Source: Novosphingobium chloroacetimidivorans
GTDB taxonomy: Bacteria > Pseudomonadota > Alphaproteobacteria > Sphingomonadales > Sphingomonadaceae
NCBI RefSeq assembly: GCF_014204535.1
Contig: NZ_JACHLR010000001.1
Location: 1-64,000, forward strand
Reading direction: 5' to 3'
Length of the DNA stretch: 64,000 nucleotides
The notes under the pieces are model-generated. The model did not search any database. It had not been told where the DNA came from and saw only the letters and a list, made by a program, of their open reading frames with translations. Position numbers and translations under genes: made by a program. Of this stretch, positions 27,229 to 38,160 are shown piece by piece; positions within the stretch are counted from its first letter, which is position 1; each line of letters begins with the position of its first letter.

Positions 27229-27840
27229 TTACTCCGCGGTCTCTTCCTCTTCGCCACCCTCGGAGCTCTTGAGCGCCGAAGGAGCGACGATGGTCGCGAT
27301 CGTCAGGTCGGCGTCGTGCGATCCGTCCTGCGCGCCCTGGGGCAGCTTCAGCTGGCTGATGTGGATCGAGTCGCCGACTTCCAGGCCGGTGACGTCGACC
27401 ACGATCTCGTCAGGGATCTTGTTGGCGTCGACGATGAGGTCCAGCTCATGCGCCACCACGTTCAGCACGCCGCCGCGCTTCAGGCCGGGCGAGGCTTCCT
27501 CGTTGGTGAACACCACCGGCACCTTCACGTGCACGGTCGCGTTGGCGGCCAGACGCAGGAAATCGACGTGGAGCGGACGGTCGTTGACCGGGTGGAAGGC
27601 AACGTCCTTGGGGAGCGTACGCAGCTTCTTGCCGCCGACTTCGAGCTCTACGATCGAGTTCATGAAGTGGCCGGTGCCCAGCAGGCGGACCAGCTCCTTC
27701 GCCTCGACGTGGATCGACAGCGGTTCTTCCTTGTTGCCGTAGATGACGGCGGGGACGCGGCCTTCGCGACGCAGCGCACGGGAGGCTCCCTTGCCAACCC
27801 CTTCACGCGTCTCGGCCGGCAGGTTCAGCGTATCGCTCAT
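27229..27840 (-). CDS. rplY: 50S ribosomal protein L25 / general stress protein Ctc
   Basis: A 203-residue long-form L25 (CTC). The N-terminal L25 domain binds 5S rRNA ([23 protein letters not shown] near residues 12-35) and the C-terminal TL5-like beta domain has [18 protein letters not shown] near 165. An acidic tail ([10 protein letters not shown]) ends the protein. The ATG at 27840 is chosen over an upstream frame extension because it begins the conserved domain ([12 protein letters not shown]). Upstream of pth on the same strand, separated by a palindromic repeat doublet. Confidence 0.96.
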   Translation of the reverse strand: MSDTLNLPAETREGVGKGASRALRREGRVPAVIYGNKEEPLSIHVEAKELVRLLGTGHFMNSIVELEVGGKKLRTLPKDVAFHPVNDRPLHVDFLRLAANATVHVKVPVVFTNEEASPGLKRGGVLNVVAHELDLIVDANKIPDEIVVDVTGLEVGDSIHISQLKLPQGAQDGSHDADLTIATIVAPSALKSSEGGEEEETAE

Positions 27841-27972
27841 GGGTACGTGCCTTTCGGATATATCTGATGCAGATCGCACCGCTCATCGGCACGACCTCTC
27901 CCGCCACGCCTCCAGGGATGACCACGGCCGGGAAGCGCGCGCCCCTAGCGACAAACGCGCGCGAAAGCAAGG

Positions 27973-28839
27973 CTAGTCGAGGCGCGTCACGGTGTAGCCA
28001 GCGCGCGCGAGCAGGGCGGGCAGGCCGTCCGGACCGGCCATGTGTGCGGCGCCCACCGCCACGAATGGCCGATGGCCCTCGTGCATCTCGGCGGCGATGC
28101 GGGTCATCCAACGCCGGTTGCGATCGGTGAAGAGGGCGGCGCGCAACTCGGGATCGGCCAGGAGGCCGGTGCGGGTCTCCGCCTCGATCCGCGCCATGTC
28201 GCCGCGGCGCCAGACATCTACCAGGTCGGCCTCGTCGTCGAGAGCGCCGGCGTCGGACAGCACCGCATCCAGGAGGTCGCGCTGGTCGGCTTCGGGCAGG
28301 CGGTCGAAGATGGAAAGCTGCGCGCTGGCCCCCTCCAGTTCGACGACGCGCTTGTTCGAAGCAGAGGCGAGCACCGCACGGTCGACGCCGTTGCCGGCGT
28401 CGGAGCCGCTCTCGGGGCGTGCCAGCGTGAGCGCCACGGCCCAGGTCTCGACATCGCGCAAGTCGGCTTCGCGGATGTCGCGAGCGGCGAGCATGTCGCG
28501 CAGAGTCTTGCGCCGTGCTGCCGGTACGCGCTCGGCGACCGGAGCCAGGCCGGGCGTGCGCGACAGCGAAGCGAATGCCTGCGCCACGGCTGCATCGTCG
28601 GCGATGTTGGCGACTTCGACCATGACCTCGTCGGCTCTGTCGAGCGCCTGCGCGACGGGCGGCGTGTTCCACGCGAGGGGGGCAGGGGCTGCGTGGATGG
28701 TGCCGAACAACCACGCTTCCTCGCCACCCGGGCCCGCCACATGCCAGATCGCAGGATCGGCATGCTTGGGTTTAGAGTTGCAGGCGCCGAGGGCAAGTGA
28801 GAGAACCAAGCCTACCACCCACCCCCACCCCCTCGTCAT
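27973..28839 (-). CDS. TraB/GumN family lipoprotein (first of two paralogues)
   Basis: About 288 residues. A hydrophobic lipoprotein signal ends in LGAC, followed by the TraB/PrgY/GumN domain with its GTIHAAP motif (family consensus GxxH), an ExxNIADD segment and a late VAVGAAHMAGPDGL motif. Members are distant relatives of Tiki metalloproteases and may cut peptides in the periplasm, but bacterial roles are poorly defined. The only suitable ATG (28839) lies within the flanking palindromic repeat (its gatgacg end). A GTG a few codons in, before the signal peptide, is an alternative. Tandem with a paralogue upstream. Confidence 0.8.
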   Translation of the reverse strand: MTRGWGWVVGLVLSLALGACNSKPKHADPAIWHVAGPGGEEAWLFGTIHAAPAPLAWNTPPVAQALDRADEVMVEVANIADDAAVAQAFASLSRTPGLAPVAERVPAARRKTLRDMLAARDIREADLRDVETWAVALTLARPESGSDAGNGVDRAVLASASNKRVVELEGASAQLSIFDRLPEADQRDLLDAVLSDAGALDDEADLVDVWRRGDMARIEAETRTGLLADPELRAALFTDRNRRWMTRIAAEMHEGHRPFVAVGAAHMAGPDGLPALLARAGYTVTRLD

Positions 28840-28924
28840 CCCCGCGCAGGCGGGGATCCCGCTTCTTGCGGCGATGCGGGTGGCGTGAAGGCCAAGCGGG
28901 GCCCCCGCCTGCGCGGGGGCGACG
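28835..28924. repeat. Doublet palindromic repeat between the two TraB genes
   Basis: Left hairpin gtcatccccgcgcagg/cggggatcc and right hairpin gcccccgcctgcgcgggggc with end gacg, about 90 bp in all. Same family as 27104, 32150, 57198 and 60800. The left end overlaps the proposed start codon of the downstream TraB gene, so the element may supply its translation start. Confidence 0.8.
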
Positions 28925-28949
28925 TGGTGTTTGTGGGCTGACTGGCGTC

Positions 28950-29861
28950 TCACCGCACCCGCGTGGTCTTGATGGCAGCCGCCGCAAGCTGCGCCTGCAC
29001 GCTGTCCTTGCCCGCGAGGTGACCCGCCCCGACCGCCACGAACGCAGTCCCGGGCTGCTTCAAGCGCTCCGCGATCCATTTCGCCCAGGCCTTGTTGCGA
29101 TCGACCAGCAGGATCTTCATCAGCTGCGGGTCGCTCTCCTCCTCGTTCATCAGGCGGGCGAGTTCATCGGCCTTGCCGGTCTTCCAGGCCTCGACCATCG
29201 CCTTGACCTCATTGCGAACCTTGGGGAAGCTTTCCAGCACTTCGCCCAGATACTTCACCTGCATGTCCTGCGGCAGGCCGTCGAACAAGCCGAGCTGCAT
29301 CTCGGCGGTCTCCAGCCCCAGGTGCTGCTTGCCTTTGGCTCGCTCGATCAACAGCGCCTCGGCGCCGTTCATGGTGCCGAAGCCGTCCTTCATCAGCGGC
29401 AGGGTCGAGAGAGCGACCGCGGCATACCACGGATCGTTCACGTCGAACGCGGACGGCGGCAGCTGCAGGCTGGCGAGCGCCGCCTCGTATTGCCTGCGCA
29501 TCTCGGGCGACAGACGCTCGCGCAGGTTGCGTGGCGGATCGGCGAGCGCGATCCGGGCGATCTTGGCCTGCACCTCCGGATCGTTCGGCTCGACGATCTC
29601 GGTGACCAGCGCATCGGATCCCTCCAGCGCCTTGGCGATCGGGCCGGAGTACCACTCGATCCCCGCCGGCAGGATGTGGATCGTGCCGAAGAGCCAGATC
29701 GTGGTGTCCTCGTCCGACACCTTCCACAAGGCCGGTCGCGCGACTTGCGAGCTCGCAGCCGCCTTCGACGCAGGAGCCTCTTTCGCCGATCCGCAGGCAG
29801 GCGTGAGCAGCAGCAGCACAGGGGCGAGCAGGGCAAGCGGCGAGCGGCGAAGCGAGATCAT
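28950..29861 (-). CDS. TraB/GumN family lipoprotein (second of two paralogues)
   Basis: A 303-residue lipoprotein with signal MISLRRSPLALLAPVLLLLT ending at PAC. The TraB/GumN domain shows WLFGTIHILP near residue 55, TEIVEPND, and the C-terminal FVAVGAGHLAGKDSV. It is clearly paralogous to the downstream gene but diverged. The start at 29861 has a weak aagg site; an ATG nine codons upstream is possible but lacks one. Divergent from glyQ across about 110 bp. Periplasmic peptide cleavage is suggested by the family only. Confidence 0.82.
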   Translation of the reverse strand: MISLRRSPLALLAPVLLLLTPACGSAKEAPASKAAASSQVARPALWKVSDEDTTIWLFGTIHILPAGIEWYSGPIAKALEGSDALVTEIVEPNDPEVQAKIARIALADPPRNLRERLSPEMRRQYEAALASLQLPPSAFDVNDPWYAAVALSTLPLMKDGFGTMNGAEALLIERAKGKQHLGLETAEMQLGLFDGLPQDMQVKYLGEVLESFPKVRNEVKAMVEAWKTGKADELARLMNEEESDPQLMKILLVDRNKAWAKWIAERLKQPGTAFVAVGAGHLAGKDSVQAQLAAAAIKTTRVR

Positions 29862-29969
29862 GCCCGGCCTTATAGGGGCCAATTGCATAGCGTCGATGGG
29901 TGATTGCGGGTCGTCTCTCGCCGACTGCAATGTTGACCCGTTCCCGGCCGTGCGCCAAAGCGCGCAGCC

Positions 29970-30884
29970 ATGCCAGAGCAAGATCGACCCAGCGCGCAAC
30001 CGCTCAGTTTCCAGGACATGATCCTGACGCTCCACTCGTTCTGGAGCCGGCAGGGCTGCCTCATCCTGCAGCCTTACGACATGCGCATGGGCGCGGGCAC
30101 GTTCCATCCTGCCACTACCTTGCGCGCGCTCGGGCCAGAGCCGTGGAAAGCGGCCTACGTCCAGCCCTCGCGCCGTCCTACCGACGGCCGCTATGGCGAG
30201 AACCCGAACCGGCTGCAGCACTATTACCAGTACCAGGTGATCCTCAAGCCCAATCCCGCGAACCTGCAGGAGCTGTACCTGGCCAGCCTCGCCGCCATCG
30301 GCGTCGACCCGCTGGCGCACGACATCCGCTTCGTCGAGGACGACTGGGAAAGCCCGACGCTCGGCGCGTGGGGCCTGGGCTGGGAAGTGTGGTGCGACGG
30401 CATGGAGGTGACGCAGTTCACCTATTTCCAGCAGATCGGCGGCTATGACTGCAAGCCGGTCGCGGGCGAGTTGACTTACGGTCTGGAGCGCCTGGCGATG
30501 TACATACAAGGCGTCGACCGAGTCTACGACTTGCGCTTCAACGACCAGGGCGTGTCCTATGGCGACGTGTTCCTGGCCAACGAGCAGGAACTGTCGAAGT
30601 ACAACTTCGAGATCGCCGACACCGAGCAGCTGTTCACCGGCTTCCGCCATGCCGAGGCAGAGGCCGTGCGCTGCATCGAGGCCGGCATTCCCCTGGCGGC
30701 TTACGACCAGGCGATCGAGGCGAGCCACTTGTTCAACCTGCTGCAGGCGCGCGGCGTCATCTCCGTCCAGGAGCGCGCCAGCTACATCGGCCGCGTCCGC
30801 GATCTGGCGAAGGGCTCGTGCGAGGCCTGGATCAAGAAGAACGAGGCGCGCTGGGCCAGCGACTATGCCGGGTGGACGGTATGA
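29970..30884 (+). CDS. glyQ: Glycyl-tRNA synthetase alpha subunit
   Basis: A 304-residue class II aaRS catalytic subunit of the bacterial alpha2beta2 type. The family opening [20 protein letters not shown] is followed by [35 protein letters not shown] (motif 2 region) and [19 protein letters not shown] (motif 3). Length and motifs are normal, in contrast to its partner glyS. The first ~16 residues ([10 protein letters not shown]) are a variable extension. Followed 115 bp later by glyS. Confidence 0.96.
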   Translation: MPEQDRPSAQPLSFQDMILTLHSFWSRQGCLILQPYDMRMGAGTFHPATTLRALGPEPWKAAYVQPSRRPTDGRYGENPNRLQHYYQYQVILKPNPANLQELYLASLAAIGVDPLAHDIRFVEDDWESPTLGAWGLGWEVWCDGMEVTQFTYFQQIGGYDCKPVAGELTYGLERLAMYIQGVDRVYDLRFNDQGVSYGDVFLANEQELSKYNFEIADTEQLFTGFRHAEAEAVRCIEAGIPLAAYDQAIEASHLFNLLQARGVISVQERASYIGRVRDLAKGSCEAWIKKNEARWASDYAGWTV

Positions 30885-30999
30885 TCGCTTCACGCCGAGG
30901 CGCAGCCTTGGCGCCTTCGCGGGCGCTCATCACCTCTTCTTCCCTCCTCCGCGTCTCCGCACCTCCGCGTGAAACCGTCAAGCGAGCGGCCCAAGCATC
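30885..30999. repeat. glyQ-glyS spacer with repeated cctccgcg motif
   Basis: The 115-bp gap between glyQ and glyS contains cctccgcgtctccgc followed by acctccgcgtgaaac, that is, two diverged copies of an 8-9 bp unit, plus a compact GC-rich palindromic stretch (gaggcgcagcc...ggcgcc). No gene is supported. The expected ribosome site for glyS is weak (agcgagcgg). Confidence 0.35.
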
Positions 31000-33468
31000 A
31001 TGACCGACTTCCTGCTCGAACTTCGCTCCGAGGAAATTCCTGCCCGCATGCAGGCCGGCGCGCGCGCCGATCTGGAGAAGCTGTTCCGCAAGGAACTGGC
31101 CGCCGCCGGAGTCGAACCGGGCGAGGTCACGGTTTGGTCCACGCCCCGCCGCCTGGCGCTGATCGCGCGTGACTTGCCCGCGGCGACGCAGGCCGTGCGC
31201 GAGGAGACCAAGGGGCCTGCAGTGGGTGCGCCGGCGCAGGCGCTGGAGGGCTTCCTGCGCAAGGCCGGACTGACGCAAGACCAGCTCGAAGTCCGCGACC
31301 TAAAGGGCAAGCCGACCTACTTCGCGGCGGTCGAGAAGCCCGGCCGCGCCGTCTCGCAAGTGCTTGCTCAAGCCATTCCGGCGATCGTGCGCGCGTTCCC
31401 CTGGCCCAAGTCGATGCGCTGGGGCGCCGCCTCGATCACCACCGAGAGCACGCGCTGGGTGCGCCCGCTCTCCGGCATCGTCGCGATCTTCGGCGAAGAA
31501 CTGGTGGTATGCGAGGCAGGGGGTGTCGAGAGCGGCTATGCCACGCTCGGCCACCGCTTCCACCATCCCGGCCCGATCACTATCGGCGGTGCCCACGACT
31601 ATGCCGACAAGCTGCGCGCTTGCCACGTCATCGTCAGCCACGAGGAGCGCCAGGACATCGTGCGCATGGGCGCGGCCGAGGTGGCGACGCTCGGCGGGCT
31701 GACGCTCGTCGAGGACGAGGGGCTGGTGGTGGAGAACGCCGGCCTGACGGAATGGCCGGTGCCGCTGCTCGGCCGCTTCGACGAGGCGTTCCTGGAAGTC
31801 CCGCCCGAGGTCATCCAGCTGACCGCGCGGGTGAACCAGAAGTACTTCGTGTGCGAACAGGGCGGCAAGCTTGCCAATGCCTTCGTCTGCACCGCCAACA
31901 TCGAGGCGAGCGACGGCGGCGACGCGATCGTCGCCGGCAACCGCAAGGTCCTCGCCGCGCGGCTTTCGGATGCGCGGTTCTTCTGGGACACCGACCGCAA
32001 GACGACGCTGGCAGAGCAGGCAAAGAAGCTCGAGCGCATCACCTTCCACGAAAAGCTGGGCACCGTCGCCGACAAGGTCGAGCGTGTCGCCAAGCTGGCC
32101 CGCTGGCTGGTGGAAGAGGGGATCGTAACCAGCGATATCGACAACCCCCGTCGTCCCCGCGAAGGCGGGGACCCCGCTTCTTCTCTTCCTCTGGCCGCGC
32201 AACAAGAAAGCGGGGGCCCCGCCTTCGCGGGGGCGACGAGGGAAGAACTGGCCGACATGGCCGAACAGGCCGCCCGCTTGTGCAAGGCCGACCTCGTCAC
32301 CGAGATGGTTGGCGAGTTCCCCGAACTCCAGGGCCTCATGGGGGGCTACTACGCCCGTGCCGAAGGTCTGCCCGAAGCTGTCGCCGACGCCATCCGCGAC
32401 CACTACAAGCCGGTCGGGCAGGGTGACGAAGTGCCGACTGCGCCGGTGACCGTGGCGGTGTCGCTGGCGGATAAGCTGGATACGTTGTTCGGCTTCTTTG
32501 CGATCGATCAGGCGCCAACAGGATCAAAAGATCCATACGCGTTGCGCAGAGCTGCATTGGGCATCGTACGGACTCTGCAATCAAATATTGTTCGTCTGCC
32601 GTTCGTCCGGTTGGTCGAGCAGGCATACTCGACATTCGCCTTTAACAGCGAACGCCGTTGGTATTTGTACCATGTTCGATCCTCGCAGAGTGGTCGGGGC
32701 TTTCACCCGGCATCCGCTCAGGTAATGTTCGAAAACCGCGGAGCGGCGTTTTGGCTTTTTGATAAGCTACCAAGCGATGACGCATTCCAGGTGCCTTACA
32801 ATGACGCGCAGCTTGAGGCGTTCTCAACAGCTCGATTTGGAGCACTTCCTATAGTCGAGCGCGACCTCCTCGACTTCTTCGCCGATCGCCTCAAAGTCCA
32901 GCAACGCGAAGCCGGCGTGCGCCACGACCTGATCGACGCCGTGTTCGCACTGGGCGGCGAGGACGATCTCGTCCGCCTGCTCGCCCGCGTCCATGCGCTC
33001 CAGGCGTTCGTCGGTACCGAGGACGGCGCCAATCTGCTCGCCGGCTACAAGCGTGCGGCGAACATCCTCAAGAAGGAAGACTGGCTTGGCATCGAGGGCG
33101 AGATCGCCCGCACCGGCGAGGAAGACCCGCTGGCCGGCGTCGACGATCCCGACCTCGCCCCCGTAATCGCCGCCAAGATGGCCGAGCGCCACGGTGCCGA
33201 ACGCAACTACACGCCAGAACCGGCCGAGCAGGCGTTGGTCGACGCGCTCGCCGTCGCTGCGCCCCGCGCCGAGCAGGCGGTGGCCGCCGAGGACTTTGCC
33301 GGCGCCATGGCCGCCCTCGCGTCCTTACGCGCGCCGATCGACGCGTTCTTCGATTCCGTCACCGTCAACGATGCCGATCCCGCAAAGCGCAATGCGCGTT
33401 TGGCACTGCTTGATCAATTTCGTGCTGCAGTGCACAATGTCGCGGATTTCTCTCGGATCGAGGGGTGA
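31000..33468 (+). CDS. glyS: Glycyl-tRNA synthetase beta subunit, with two unusual internal insertions
   Basis: An 822-residue GlyS, the tRNA-binding and HD-domain subunit that completes GlyQ. Start LLELRSEEIPARMQ is canonical, and KADLVTEMVGEFPELQGLMG, DPYALRRAALG, FFADRL and GYKRAANILKKE are intact. Two stretches are abnormal. Residues about 383-415 are encoded by a palindromic repeat doublet (PREGGDPASS...GGPAFAGATRE) placed just before the HD domain. Residues about 525-619 lie in low-GC DNA; E. coli has only about 25 residues at this site. The frame is open throughout, so the gene looks functional. Usual length is about 690-770. Confidence 0.95.
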   Translation: MTDFLLELRSEEIPARMQAGARADLEKLFRKELAAAGVEPGEVTVWSTPRRLALIARDLPAATQAVREETKGPAVGAPAQALEGFLRKAGLTQDQLEVRDLKGKPTYFAAVEKPGRAVSQVLAQAIPAIVRAFPWPKSMRWGAASITTESTRWVRPLSGIVAIFGEELVVCEAGGVESGYATLGHRFHHPGPITIGGAHDYADKLRACHVIVSHEERQDIVRMGAAEVATLGGLTLVEDEGLVVENAGLTEWPVPLLGRFDEAFLEVPPEVIQLTARVNQKYFVCEQGGKLANAFVCTANIEASDGGDAIVAGNRKVLAARLSDARFFWDTDRKTTLAEQAKKLERITFHEKLGTVADKVERVAKLARWLVEEGIVTSDIDNPRRPREGGDPASSLPLAAQQESGGPAFAGATREELADMAEQAARLCKADLVTEMVGEFPELQGLMGGYYARAEGLPEAVADAIRDHYKPVGQGDEVPTAPVTVAVSLADKLDTLFGFFAIDQAPTGSKDPYALRRAALGIVRTLQSNIVRLPFVRLVEQAYSTFAFNSERRWYLYHVRSSQSGRGFHPASAQVMFENRGAAFWLFDKLPSDDAFQVPYNDAQLEAFSTARFGALPIVERDLLDFFADRLKVQQREAGVRHDLIDAVFALGGEDDLVRLLARVHALQAFVGTEDGANLLAGYKRAANILKKEDWLGIEGEIARTGEEDPLAGVDDPDLAPVIAAKMAERHGAERNYTPEPAEQALVDALAVAAPRAEQAVAAEDFAGAMAALASLRAPIDAFFDSVTVNDADPAKRNARLALLDQFRAAVHNVADFSRIEG
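32150..32238. repeat. Doublet palindromic repeat inside glyS, read in frame
   Basis: Left hairpin ccccgcgaaggcgggg and right hairpin ccccgccttcgcgggg with outer ends gtcgt / gcgacg, about 89 bp. It matches intergenic doublets at 27104, 28835, 57198 and 60800, including the cgcaacaagaa centre shared with 1420-1440. It lies wholly within the glyS coding frame, with no stop, and adds about 30 residues in a linker. Confidence 0.85.
32510..32860 (+). other. Low-GC segment of glyS with atypical codon use
   Basis: About 350 bp inside glyS are clearly richer in A/T than the surrounding coding sequence. They use codons rare elsewhere in the window (ata, aga, tca, aca, aat, att, ttt). The segment begins within conserved TGSKDPYALRRAALG and ends just before ERDLLDFFADRL. 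The extra protein (SERRWYLYHVRSSQSG, then ENRGAAFWLFDKLPSDD) matches no family I recognise. Lower GC in the conserved part as well suggests replacement by recombination with a foreign glyS. Confidence 0.7.
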
Positions 33469-33581
33469 GCTTCAGGATCGTCATGCGCGGGAAACGGTGA
33501 GGGGATTTCCTCGCGCATGAGCAAAATCAGCTTGTCCCCGGGCCTCCACCCCCGCAGGTTGGCAGAAGGAAGAGGGTACCG

Positions 33582-36260
<2,679 letters not shown>

Positions 36261-36263
36261 CGC

Positions 36264-37022
36264 CTAGCGCCGCCAACCCGAGAGGGTAAGGATCTCGAAG
36301 CGCTCCACCGTGCGGCCGTCTACCGCAGCCGCACGGTAAGCCTGTTCCGCCAATGCCCGCGCTGCCCTGCCCAGCGGCGCTCCCCGCTCGGCCAGGACAT
36401 TCGTGTGCCCCTGCGCGCGCAGATCCTCGATGGCGCGTGCGAACGAGCGAAATCCGACGTCGAGATGGCGCGAGTCGGCAACCGGATCGGCGAACCCGGT
36501 GCGCTGCACCAATTGTGCTCCCGCACGTACGTCCACGAGGGGATGAATACGCGGCGCCGGCCGTTCCCCGTCGGCGACGAGCATGGCCGAACGCAGTGCC
36601 GGCAAGCTGCCGGCACCGGGGAAGCTCGCGATCATCAAGCCGCCGATGCTGAGTGCCGATCGCATGTGCACCAACGCGCCCGGCAAGTCGTTGACCGTGT
36701 CGAGCGTTCCCAGGCTGACGACGAGGCCCAAGTCGTTGTCCGGCAACGGCGCCTCTTCGTCGAAGCCGTGGCCCGGCTCGACGCTGGTCACCTGCGTGCC
36801 GCCGCTCTCAAGCCGACCGCCGAGCACACCGCCGACATCACCGATGACCAGGGCGCGCTCGGGCTGGTGGCGCAGGAACGCCAGGCGCTCGAGCACATCC
36901 TCGATCATATCGTCGAGCAGGTAGCGCGGGGCATCGAGCATCTTCTGGGTGCGCAACATGCGCCGGCGAACCGCCATGCGGCGGTGCGGATCGAAGATGC
37001 GGGGAGGGGTATGGGAAGCCAT
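36264..37022 (-). CDS. SAM-dependent methyltransferase (BioC/NDUFAF5-like)
   Basis: A 252-residue class I methyltransferase-like protein. It opens with IFDPHRRMAVRRRMLRTQKM, typical of the alphaproteobacterial homologues of NDUFAF5 (complex I assembly). A SAM-binding core follows (VIGDVGG near 60, an acidic DxGLVVSLGTLDTVND stretch and GGLMIASFPGAGS). The glycine loop is degenerate compared with active methyltransferases. The human relative hydroxylates an arginine of a complex I subunit; whether this one does so is unknown. The start at 37022 has a strong ribosome site (aggaagg). Divergent from comF. Confidence 0.75.
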   Translation of the reverse strand: MASHTPPRIFDPHRRMAVRRRMLRTQKMLDAPRYLLDDMIEDVLERLAFLRHQPERALVIGDVGGVLGGRLESGGTQVTSVEPGHGFDEEAPLPDNDLGLVVSLGTLDTVNDLPGALVHMRSALSIGGLMIASFPGAGSLPALRSAMLVADGERPAPRIHPLVDVRAGAQLVQRTGFADPVADSRHLDVGFRSFARAIEDLRAQGHTNVLAERGAPLGRAARALAEQAYRAAAVDGRTVERFEILTLSGWRR

Positions 37023-37104
37023 GGGGCCTTCCTGCCGCAGCGTGTTCGCCGCCGCAATCGTCATGGCACTTGCCGATCGCGCATGACCGGCTAGCGTCAC
37101 TTGC

Positions 37105-37845
37105 GTGGCCTCCACCTTGTTCGACCCCGTGATAGACTTCGTGTTTCCGCCGCGCTGCCCGTTGTGCGGGGCGGGGGTAAGTTCGCAGTCTGGGCTCTGT
37201 CCCGATTGCTGGACCGAATTGGCGATCCCGGGCGATCCATGCTGCGGTAGGTGCAGCCGACCGTTCGGCGAGGGCGTGGTCGCAGGATCGACCTGCGCGC
37301 CGTGCCTGGCCGATCCACCACGCCATGACGGTATCGCCGCCGCCACGCTCTACAACGATGCTTCGCGCAACCTGGTGCTGGCGTTCAAGCACGGCTGCCG
37401 CCTGGGCCTGGCCAAGCTGATGGCACAGCTCATGGCTGCGCGGCTTGCCGGTGAGTCGCGCAGCGAGTGGTTGATCGTCCCGGTCCCGCTGCACCGCTGG
37501 CGGCTGTGGCGGAGAGGCTACAACCAGGCGGCGGTGCTGGCGCAGGAACTGGCGCGGCTGACGGGCGGCAACTTGGCCATCGACGCGCTTGAGCGACGCA
37601 AGCCGACGGCGGCGCTGGGCGGACTGGGCCGCCTGGCGCGCCGACGGGAGCTCAGCGGCGCGATCCGGCTCGCCGAACGCCGCAAGGATCGCGTTCGCGG
37701 GCAAAGCATCCTGCTCGTCGACGATGTGCTGACCAGCGGTGCGACGAGCGATGCCTGTGTATCCGCCTTGAAGCGCGGTGGAGCATCGCGCGTAGTGGTC
37801 ACCTGCTTTGCCCGTGTGCTGGACGAAGCATTGGACGTGACCTGA
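37105..37845 (+). CDS. comF: ComF family phosphoribosyltransferase-like protein
   Basis: A 246-residue ComF/GntX-type protein. An N-terminal zinc-ribbon-like region has several CxxC pairs (CPLC near 18, CPDC near 32, CCGRC near 46 and CAPC near 64). A type I phosphoribosyltransferase fold follows, with the PRPP loop ILLVDDVLTSGAT near 210 and PVPLHRWRLWRRGYNQA. In competent bacteria ComF aids single-strand DNA uptake; elsewhere its role is unclear. The start is GTG (37105). Divergent from the methyltransferase gene. Confidence 0.88.
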   Translation: MASTLFDPVIDFVFPPRCPLCGAGVSSQSGLCPDCWTELAIPGDPCCGRCSRPFGEGVVAGSTCAPCLADPPRHDGIAAATLYNDASRNLVLAFKHGCRLGLAKLMAQLMAARLAGESRSEWLIVPVPLHRWRLWRRGYNQAAVLAQELARLTGGNLAIDALERRKPTAALGGLGRLARRRELSGAIRLAERRKDRVRGQSILLVDDVLTSGATSDACVSALKRGGASRVVVTCFARVLDEALDVT

Positions 37846-37866
37846 TCATTAGTTTGGAGGTTCGGC

Positions 37867-37901
37867 AAAGAAAAACGCCCGAGGCGGGCGCCTCGGGCGT
37901 T
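37867..37901 (-). terminator. Strong intrinsic terminator, minus-strand orientation
   Basis: A perfect 12-bp stem (37874-37885 with 37890-37901) around a four-base loop. Read on the minus strand it is followed by TTTTTCTTT. On the plus strand the stem is followed only by ctcgtg, so it would be weak for comF, which ends 28 bp upstream. The orientation implies a transcript arriving from the comF-hisI spacer on the minus strand. Confidence 0.8.
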
Positions 37902-38160
37902 CTCGTGACGAAACTGCTTGGACCCTGCAGTGCAGTTCGGCGACGCCCCTGATCGTCGCCTGGTCCGATCCCTCATCTTCACGGCCAGATCGCATTGCTG
38001 CGGATAGTGGCCTATTCCCTGAACCGTTGGCGCTTGGACGTCAGCACCTGTCCGGTATGTTTGCAGCCCCCCAGCTGCGATCCATGTGTTCTCTCAAACC
38101 GGGCGTCTTGAAAAGGGCGTTTGCATGAAGCTTCCGATTTTGGTCTAGGCGTGTGGTTAT
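37867..38160 (-). ncRNA. Candidate structured small RNA in the comF-hisI spacer
   Basis: The 360-bp gap between comF and hisI holds no supported gene but has several stable hairpins upstream (minus sense) of a strong terminator. One at 37983-38012 has outer arms ggcca/tggcc and inner stem cgca/tgcg around a gcaa tetraloop in the minus sense. Another at 37939-37960 has 7-bp arms ggcgacg/cgtcgcc, enclosed by ggacc/ggtcc. The 5' end and promoter are not defined; the right limit is a guess. No match to SRP RNA, tmRNA or RNase P RNA is apparent. 6S RNA can be neither shown nor excluded by eye. Confidence 0.45.

Noticed and set aside
28840..29079. N-terminal extension of the first TraB gene
   Set aside because: The extra 80 codons translate a repeat doublet and the end of the neighbouring gene and contain no conserved sequence.
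31000..33468. glyS as a pseudogene because of its two insertions
   Set aside because: The frame is open from start to stop, all conserved motifs on both sides are intact, and glyS is normally essential.
37867..38160. Assigning the spacer RNA as 6S, SRP or tmRNA
   Set aside because: No diagnostic SRP, tmRNA or RNase P sequence is visible, and 6S identity cannot be decided without a covariance search; reported only as a candidate RNA.
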